From positions 37,547 to 101,546 of the IMG/VR virus record IMGVR_UViG_3300030101_001745: DNA of 64,000 nt, one strand, 5' to 3'. The translations under genes and the position numbers were made by a program. Position 1 is the first letter of the stretch. Each line of letters starts with the position of its first letter. Shown here piece after piece: positions 58,825-64,000 of the stretch. The DNA comes from a virus. The notes beneath the pieces are model-generated. The model was not told the origin of the DNA and did not search any database. It saw only the letters and a program-made list of their open reading frames with translations.

Positions 58825-59364
58825 TTGATTAGAAAATTCCATCCAAGACTGAGAGATTTGTCCCAAGGACAAGAACAGGTAGATGTTCAGATTGGCTCAG
58901 AGGAAGACATGAAGGAATTGTGGGATGCAAGTAATCCAGACATGCAACATGAGATGCGTTCTAATGACAAGTGGAAGTACCCAGTAGAAAATTGGTTTGG
59001 GACAATTGTTAGAGAAGGTGACAAGAGTAGACTCGTATCGGTAATAGGACACGCAGTTAGAGAGGGTAAGGAAGGTAAACCATACGCATACTTCGGTGGG
59101 GCAAAGACACATCCTGACTATCGAGGTAGGGGGTTGATGAGGGGCATACGAGAAAAGGCACTAGAAGGAATTCGTGGGATGCCGAGAATTGCAGGTTTCT
59201 CTACCATGAGACAAAAATCTGGACTTACATTGGACAAGCCAGAAACTGATGAGGTAATTCCAGATGATGTCTTGGCGTTCATGAATGAGAGAATCAAGCA
59301 CCTAGAGAACGTAGATGATTGGGGTGTGTCAAAGTGGATGCAGGTGTTGAGAAGACATGTCTGA
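58825..59364 (+). CDS. GNAT acetyltransferase with C-terminal Trp motif
   Basis: 179 residues from TTG 58825, with GGTGA six bases upstream. The acetyl-CoA loop is HPDYRGRGLMRGI, preceded by a strand (AYFGGAKTH) and followed by a helix, as in GNATs. The end reads VSKWMQVLRR, similar to the Trp motif of the neighbours. A late-gene acetyltransferase bearing this tag may be carried in the particle. Substrate unknown. The next gene starts eight bases before its stop. Confidence 0.75.
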   Translation: MIRKFHPRLRDLSQGQEQVDVQIGSEEDMKELWDASNPDMQHEMRSNDKWKYPVENWFGTIVREGDKSRLVSVIGHAVREGKEGKPYAYFGGAKTHPDYRGRGLMRGIREKALEGIRGMPRIAGFSTMRQKSGLTLDKPETDEVIPDDVLAFMNERIKHLENVDDWGVSKWMQVLRRHV

Positions 59365-60796
59365 TATGGAAGGTTTAGATTTCGTTTCAGAAATGGATAT
59401 GGAGATATCCAAGACATCGTTTCCCTACTTCTTCCAGAACGTTTTGGGAATGATGTTTCCAAAGTATATGGAAGAGTGGTTGGAAACCATGCAAGGTACA
59501 GATAGAACAGTCATTGTATGTAGTCGTGACCATGGAAAATCTGTCTTCATGCATTGTTGGGTAGTATGGAATCTAGTATTCCAAGAACCTCCATATCAGA
59601 TGCTATACATCTCATCGAACCAGAAGCAGACTCTAGTTCACATGAGGGAGATTGACAGATACTTCAATCACCCATCTCTTAAGAAATACAGACCAAGTAG
59701 AGGATGGGCTATTGGTAACATCCAACTAACCAATGGTAACGCGATTCTAGAGCGTTCCGTTGGTTCTCAGATTCGTGGCCTTCACCCACAGGAAATTATC
59801 ATTGACGACCCTTTGAAGGAGTTTAGTCTCGCAGGTATTCAGCGAGTTACGGATTGGTTCTTTGGTGATATGATACCGACACTACATCATACATCTAATC
59901 TCAGAATGATTGGAACCCCTTTCACATACACAGATATCTTCGCGCAGTTAGAAGACAACCAAGCCTACACTGTTAGAAAGTATCCGTGTTTGAATTCCTT
60001 GAATGAACCATTGTGGCCGGAACGCTGGGACTACGATGCGCTAATGCAAAGAAAGGCTGAGATAGGTTCTTTGAAGTTTACAAGAGAGTACCTTTGTGTC
60101 CCTATTTCCACTGGAACTGCATTGTTCAATCCTGAATTTGTAGAGAAATGTAAGAATAAGGATTACGTGTTAAAATTAGGTCATAGAAAAGATAAGGGCT
60201 ACAAGTATTATGTTGGTGTTGACCCAGCGATATCAACAGATGGTGACTACAATGTAATCACTGTGTTGGAAGTAGATGAGAACAAGAACAAGACTATAGT
60301 TCACATAGATAGAGCGAAGAACGTTGAGTTTAGAGAAAACATAGAGAAGATAAGATTGATTGGACAGATATTCCAACCAGAAGAGATTCTCTATGAAACT
60401 AATACATTTGCCAAAGCATTTACACAGGAACTGAGAAGCATCTCCGATTTGAATATAAGAGATTTCAACACAACTAGAAAGAACAAGCAAGAGATAATTC
60501 TCGCATTGCAAATGAACATAGAAAATGAAAAGTTGAATTTTCCGTATGGTGATGCCGCAAGTAGACGGATTAGTAACATGATAGTAGAGGAACTGTCTAT
60601 GTTCTCCATTACTCACTCTGGTAAATTTGAAGGTGTGGGAGCGCACGATGATTTGGTTATGAGTCTCGCTTTAGCCAATGCCGCATCTCAACATCAAGGT
60701 GAGGTTTTCATGTTATTAGATGACATGGACATCTTTGAAGACCCCACAAGAACAATTAACAATCCCCGTAACGGAATACTTGGGTTGAACTTCTAG
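59357..60796 (+). CDS. terL: Terminase large subunit
   Basis: 479 residues. ATPase: Walker A variant CSRDHGKS at 55-62, Walker B EIIIDDP near 146-152, and a coupling motif IGTPFTY. Nuclease (RNase H fold): GVDPAIS with its Asp, an acidic YETN strand and a final AHDDLVMSLALA. These are the full set for a DNA-packaging motor of tailed viruses. It translocates and cuts concatemeric DNA through the portal encoded at 62276. Confidence 0.92.
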   Translation: MSDMEGLDFVSEMDMEISKTSFPYFFQNVLGMMFPKYMEEWLETMQGTDRTVIVCSRDHGKSVFMHCWVVWNLVFQEPPYQMLYISSNQKQTLVHMREIDRYFNHPSLKKYRPSRGWAIGNIQLTNGNAILERSVGSQIRGLHPQEIIIDDPLKEFSLAGIQRVTDWFFGDMIPTLHHTSNLRMIGTPFTYTDIFAQLEDNQAYTVRKYPCLNSLNEPLWPERWDYDALMQRKAEIGSLKFTREYLCVPISTGTALFNPEFVEKCKNKDYVLKLGHRKDKGYKYYVGVDPAISTDGDYNVITVLEVDENKNKTIVHIDRAKNVEFRENIEKIRLIGQIFQPEEILYETNTFAKAFTQELRSISDLNIRDFNTTRKNKQEIILALQMNIENEKLNFPYGDAASRRISNMIVEELSMFSITHSGKFEGVGAHDDLVMSLALANAASQHQGEVFMLLDDMDIFEDPTRTINNPRNGILGLNF

Positions 60797-60807
60797 GGGG
60801 TGAAAAA

Positions 60808-62274
60808 ATAGGCGTTAAAGGTGATAAATTCAGACAAGCGGCACAACTTGCTGATGAACAAGAAGCGTTGGAGCAAGAACAACAGAATCTAATTGACGAC
60901 TTAGATGGTACTCAGAAGCAATGGCTTCTTTCAGTTTCACTAGATGACCATCTTTCTATTGAGAAAAACTTTGCTAGGGAATTTGAGATATCACTAACAG
61001 ATGCAAGAAAGATGTTGAAGAATTCAGTTAACAAGTATGAGATAGAGGGACAGGACATTCCTCAGATGATTAAGAGTCTCAGAAAATACAGAAGGTCATT
61101 GAAAGGCGAACCAAGACAAGCAATCACGAAATCAATTGATGGTTTGATTGAGGCATACTCAGACCATTTGGACAAATCAATAGATTCCATTTATTGGATA
61201 GCCAAGTACAAGCCCGTACTAAAGGAGATGAATTGTAGTGAAGACAATCTCCTGAAACTATCAAAGATTCAAGATGTAGCCACTAGAAGGGAATTGGTAG
61301 ACGTTCTTTGTAAGTATTGGGAAGACAGGCAAGACTTCAACATGGTAGAATATCAGAAGGGATATGGAGAGTTAAGCAAGTCGATGACTGCATCTAAGAG
61401 AGAGTTCAAGCAGATTATCAAGAATCATATTCATCGTGAGAATCAGAAGGATGTCTTAGCAGATTACATAGTAAAGTCGGTTTCAGAGGAACCCGGCATT
61501 TCTTCTAGACAGATACATGAGAGACTTCCTAAGAATCTATTCAAGAAATCTAGTCCAACTATCATCTCAAAGATAGCGAAGGTCAATAACATAACACAGG
61601 TAGATGGTGCATTCTACAAGTTATCAGATGATATCAAGAAAGACATCTATGCCTATACTGCCGCCTTCATAGATTCGGATGGATACATAACAATGGATAG
61701 GAACTTCAATCCTAGAGTTGGACTGGTTGCTACAGGAGATAGAGGCAAGGCATTCATGATGGAGATGCACAAGTCTCTTGGATGTGGCAGATTACACCTA
61801 GACCAGAAATCACCACAAGATACTAGACCAGTTAACAGGCTGAACTTCTACTCTGCGGCTGATGTCACAGAGTTACTAACAAAGTGTCTTCCACACTTCA
61901 AGATGAAGAAGGGCAATGCGGAGATACTTCTTGAATTAGTTAGAATGAAGAAGTCTCACAAAAAGGCCGATTGGTACAAGCAGAGAAGAGAGGAACTGTT
62001 CAAGTTGATGAAGTACGAGAACCATAAAGACCATGTTGGCTTCAACTGGTCAGAGTTTGATATTGATGTCAATAGCATAGAGAAACTCTATGGTAATTCT
62101 AAGATGAACGAAATGGATAAGATAGAAGGTATCTTGAAGTCGTCTGATGTGGATGATGCCATAGACGACTTGGAAGAGATTGCTGAAGAGCATGATTTAT
62201 CCGAGGATGAATGGAGTTCAGTAGATGATGCATCGGATTATCTCTTTGAACACAAAGTAATGGAGAAGGAGTGA
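60808..62274 (+). CDS. LAGLIDADG-domain protein between TerL and portal
   Basis: 488 residues if translation starts at ATA 60808, which has GGGGTGA at ideal spacing; the first standard start in frame is TTG 60868 with no site. The N-terminal 200 residues are helical and charged, then a winged-helix-like part (EEPGISSRQIHERL). A LAGLIDADG domain follows (AAFIDSDGYI, LGCGRLHL, LTKCLPHF), with the catalytic Asp kept. The acidic C-terminus is coiled. It may be a homing endonuclease fused to, or recruited as, a packaging or head protein. Confidence 0.7.
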   Translation: MGVKGDKFRQAAQLADEQEALEQEQQNLIDDLDGTQKQWLLSVSLDDHLSIEKNFAREFEISLTDARKMLKNSVNKYEIEGQDIPQMIKSLRKYRRSLKGEPRQAITKSIDGLIEAYSDHLDKSIDSIYWIAKYKPVLKEMNCSEDNLLKLSKIQDVATRRELVDVLCKYWEDRQDFNMVEYQKGYGELSKSMTASKREFKQIIKNHIHRENQKDVLADYIVKSVSEEPGISSRQIHERLPKNLFKKSSPTIISKIAKVNNITQVDGAFYKLSDDIKKDIYAYTAAFIDSDGYITMDRNFNPRVGLVATGDRGKAFMMEMHKSLGCGRLHLDQKSPQDTRPVNRLNFYSAADVTELLTKCLPHFKMKKGNAEILLELVRMKKSHKKADWYKQRREELFKLMKYENHKDHVGFNWSEFDIDVNSIEKLYGNSKMNEMDKIEGILKSSDVDDAIDDLEEIAEEHDLSEDEWSSVDDASDYLFEHKVMEKE

Positions 62275-62275
62275 C

Positions 62276-63925
62276 ATGGTAGAAGAGAAGAGAAGATTCA
62301 GCATATTCAATTTGTTTAGGCAATCAACGCCTAAACCACAGGACAGGACAATATACAATCCGGGAATTCAAGAAAAAGACACATCTTATTTTCTAACGAG
62401 TCCAGTCATATACTCACTAGCAAAGCAATCCACAATAGTCAGGACTTGCATCACCCAACTAAAGCAAGAGATATTCCGAAGGGGATACAAGTGGGAAGAA
62501 GCATTTGTTCTCAAGTGTGGTGATTGTGGTGAGAAGCATGAGAGTCCAGTCAAGAAATGTAAGTCATGTGGTTCTGCAAACTTACAGAAGCCAGACAAAG
62601 CGCAATTAGATTATGCTCATAAATTCCTAGAAGGATACGTCAACAAGTCCGAACAATTATTCATTGACGTTCTGAAAGAACTAGAGGATGACTTGAACAT
62701 AATGGATGATGCATACTTAGTGCTAGTAAAGGAATACTACATGGATAACACCAATTGCATCAAGATGCACAGAATAAAGGAATTGTATCGAGGTGACCCT
62801 GTAACTATGCACATCTATTCAAATGAGGTTGGTGAAAGGGGAGTAAAGGGATTCACATGTCTAAAACACAGGAATCACATTTCCGAAGAAGCATCCGACC
62901 TTTGCGAACACTGTAATTCTGCTTTACATGCTGTGCATTATGTCAACAGGGCAAATGGTGAAGAGCAGTATTTCATAGAAGGAGAGGTCGTACACTTCAG
63001 CAAGTATTCACCATCTAGGCTGTATGGTGTCTCACCGATTCTTACTCTCTGGAACATGGTAACGACCTTGATGGCAATGGAGAACTACGTTAACTCATCA
63101 TACACCAAGGCTAGAATGCCAAGAGGATTGTTGGCAGTACAAACCAGAAACATAGATTCGATGAAGTCGTTCTGGCGTAGTGTAAAGGAGAAGATGGAAG
63201 TTGACCCTCACTTTATTCCAGTCATGGGCGTAGAAGCAGAGAACGGCAAAGGTTCTGTCGAGTGGGTCAAATTCATGGACAGTTTGAAGGAGATGGATTA
63301 CATTGCCGTCAAAGACGAACTCCGAGATAGAATCTCAGCATTCTACGGTGTGAGTAAAATCTTCATGGCAGACAACTCCGCAAGTGGTGGATTAAACAAC
63401 GAGGGTATGCAGATACTAGTAACCAATCGAGCAGTAGAGATGGCTCAGACTATCTGGAACAACTATGTGTTTCCCTTCATGGTCAAGCAGTTTGGAATTA
63501 CAGACTGGACTCTCAAGTTACCACCTTCCGAAGAAGAGGATGAAATTGCTAAGTTGAGGAAGAGGGAGATTGAGGTTAACGTTGCGGCGGCAATCAAGAA
63601 CCTAGGATTTGAGGTTGACATGGATGATGAAGGTAGATTCAACTACTTCAAGCCAGAACCAAAAGAACAAGAAGGTGCTAAGGGCGAGGAAGATTCACCA
63701 ATAGAACTAGACCCATACGCAGGTACTAACATTGACCAATCACAACTAGGACAGATGATGGAGTCTGGTAACAAGCCAACAATGGCAGAGGCAGGACAAC
63801 CCGCAGAGGTAAAATCAAGAAACAAGCCATCTATGAACAAAGGCCCAGACAAGAGATTTAGCGGATTACCTAGAGAAGCAGGTAATGAAAACGTGGATAA
63901 AAGGACAGAGAGGCGAGTCGGTTGA
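62276..63925 (+). CDS. Portal protein with inserted zinc ribbons
   Basis: 549 residues. The pattern SPVIYSLAKQSTIVRTCITQL, then EVVHFSKYSPSRLYGVSPIL, and the wing/stem segment ISAFYGVSKIFMADNSASGG with a downstream helix (QTIWNNYVFPFM) fits HK97/SPP1-type portal proteins. Two Cys clusters (CGDCG/CKSCG near 82-100 and a C...CEHC pair near 200-220) are zinc ribbons not usual in portals. A disordered acidic/basic C-terminus follows. It should form the dodecameric DNA entry ring. Confidence 0.82.
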   Translation: MVEEKRRFSIFNLFRQSTPKPQDRTIYNPGIQEKDTSYFLTSPVIYSLAKQSTIVRTCITQLKQEIFRRGYKWEEAFVLKCGDCGEKHESPVKKCKSCGSANLQKPDKAQLDYAHKFLEGYVNKSEQLFIDVLKELEDDLNIMDDAYLVLVKEYYMDNTNCIKMHRIKELYRGDPVTMHIYSNEVGERGVKGFTCLKHRNHISEEASDLCEHCNSALHAVHYVNRANGEEQYFIEGEVVHFSKYSPSRLYGVSPILTLWNMVTTLMAMENYVNSSYTKARMPRGLLAVQTRNIDSMKSFWRSVKEKMEVDPHFIPVMGVEAENGKGSVEWVKFMDSLKEMDYIAVKDELRDRISAFYGVSKIFMADNSASGGLNNEGMQILVTNRAVEMAQTIWNNYVFPFMVKQFGITDWTLKLPPSEEEDEIAKLRKREIEVNVAAAIKNLGFEVDMDDEGRFNYFKPEPKEQEGAKGEEDSPIELDPYAGTNIDQSQLGQMMESGNKPTMAEAGQPAEVKSRNKPSMNKGPDKRFSGLPREAGNENVDKRTERRVG

Positions 63926-64000
63926 GCAGATTGCTTGAAGTCGCAAGAAAATGGAAAGAAGAAATTGACAAACTAAATGAAGAGACAGATGAAAGAATTA
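63922..64000 (+). CDS. Start of the next late gene, cut by window edge
   Basis: TTG 63922 overlaps the portal stop (TTGA) and has GAGGCGA upstream. The 26 codons visible encode a charged helix (LLEVARKWKEEIDKLNEE). After a portal gene a maturation protease, scaffold or capsid gene is usual, but the fragment is too short to say. Confidence 0.5.
   Translation, partial: MSRLLEVARKWKEEIDKLNEETDERI

Noticed and set aside
48904-64000. Major capsid protein
   Set aside because: None of the late proteins shows an HK97-type capsid pattern; the gene probably lies beyond the right edge.

Overview
This window looks like a large piece of a tailed-virus (caudovirus) genome that infects an archaeon, most plausibly a marine Group II euryarchaeon (the 'magrovirus' type). 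The sequence shows tailed-virus genes (terminase large subunit, portal, giant tail fibre, LamG fibre proteins, tail-fibre chaperone). Beside them is an archaeal/eukaryotic-style replication and transcription set: family B DNA polymerase, PCNA, RFC small subunit, PriS/PriL-like primase, XPF nuclease, ATP-dependent ligase and TFB. Shine-Dalgarno sites are strong (GGAGG, GAGGCGA, GGTGA) and start/stop overlaps (ATGA, TAATG, GTGA) are almost universal. The marine group II assignment is inference; no search was run.

Layout. (1) 1-11.1 kb, plus strand: late tail/fibre genes; the first runs in from the left edge. (2) 11.1-11.85 kb: convergent zone, then a T-rich terminator and a TATA-rich tandem repeat. 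(3) 11.86-43.3 kb, minus strand: one nearly unbroken replication, recombination, nucleotide and regulatory block. It contains exonuclease, P-loop ATPase, XPF, primase, a PolB split into two genes, PCNA, Cas4-like nuclease, Sak4-like recombinase, OB-fold protein, RFC-S, MazG-like protein, ligase, PC4-like protein, GNAT, lipoprotein, JAB peptidase, E1-like enzyme, TFB, class II ribonucleotide reductase, a ubiquitin/ThiS-like protein and a UvrD-like helicase. Many 28-60 residue zinc-ribbon or single-membrane-helix genes sit between the larger ones. (4) 43.3-45.3 kb: a gene-free divergent region, first very rich in hairpins (candidate long structured RNA), then AT-rich with a GA microsatellite and inverted repeats (candidate origin). 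(5) 45.2-48.9 kb: six copies of a palindromic operator/promoter (CAAAGT - ACCATATGGT - ACTTTG), most followed at about 50 bases by a small gene or gene pair and a G/C-rich hairpin, so the region reads as self-contained expression cassettes. (6) 48.9-64 kb, plus strand: virion assembly genes, ending in small terminase-like, TerL, LAGLIDADG-domain and portal genes.

How they work together. The minus block can build a replisome: primase, split PolB, clamp and loader, OB-fold protein, helicases, and ligase with nucleases for joining and repair. RNR and the MazG-like protein would adjust nucleotides, and TFB would redirect host transcription. The most unusual elements are four. A dispersed Ubl-E1-JAB set could form a ubiquitin-like modification system. 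A short Trp-containing terminal motif is shared by a dozen or more virion-region proteins and two acetyltransferases and resembles a capsid-targeting tag. The palindromic-operator cassette array is the third. The fourth is the PolB split exactly before motif C, whose motif reads YGHTDS. No major capsid protein was recognised; it probably lies beyond the right edge.
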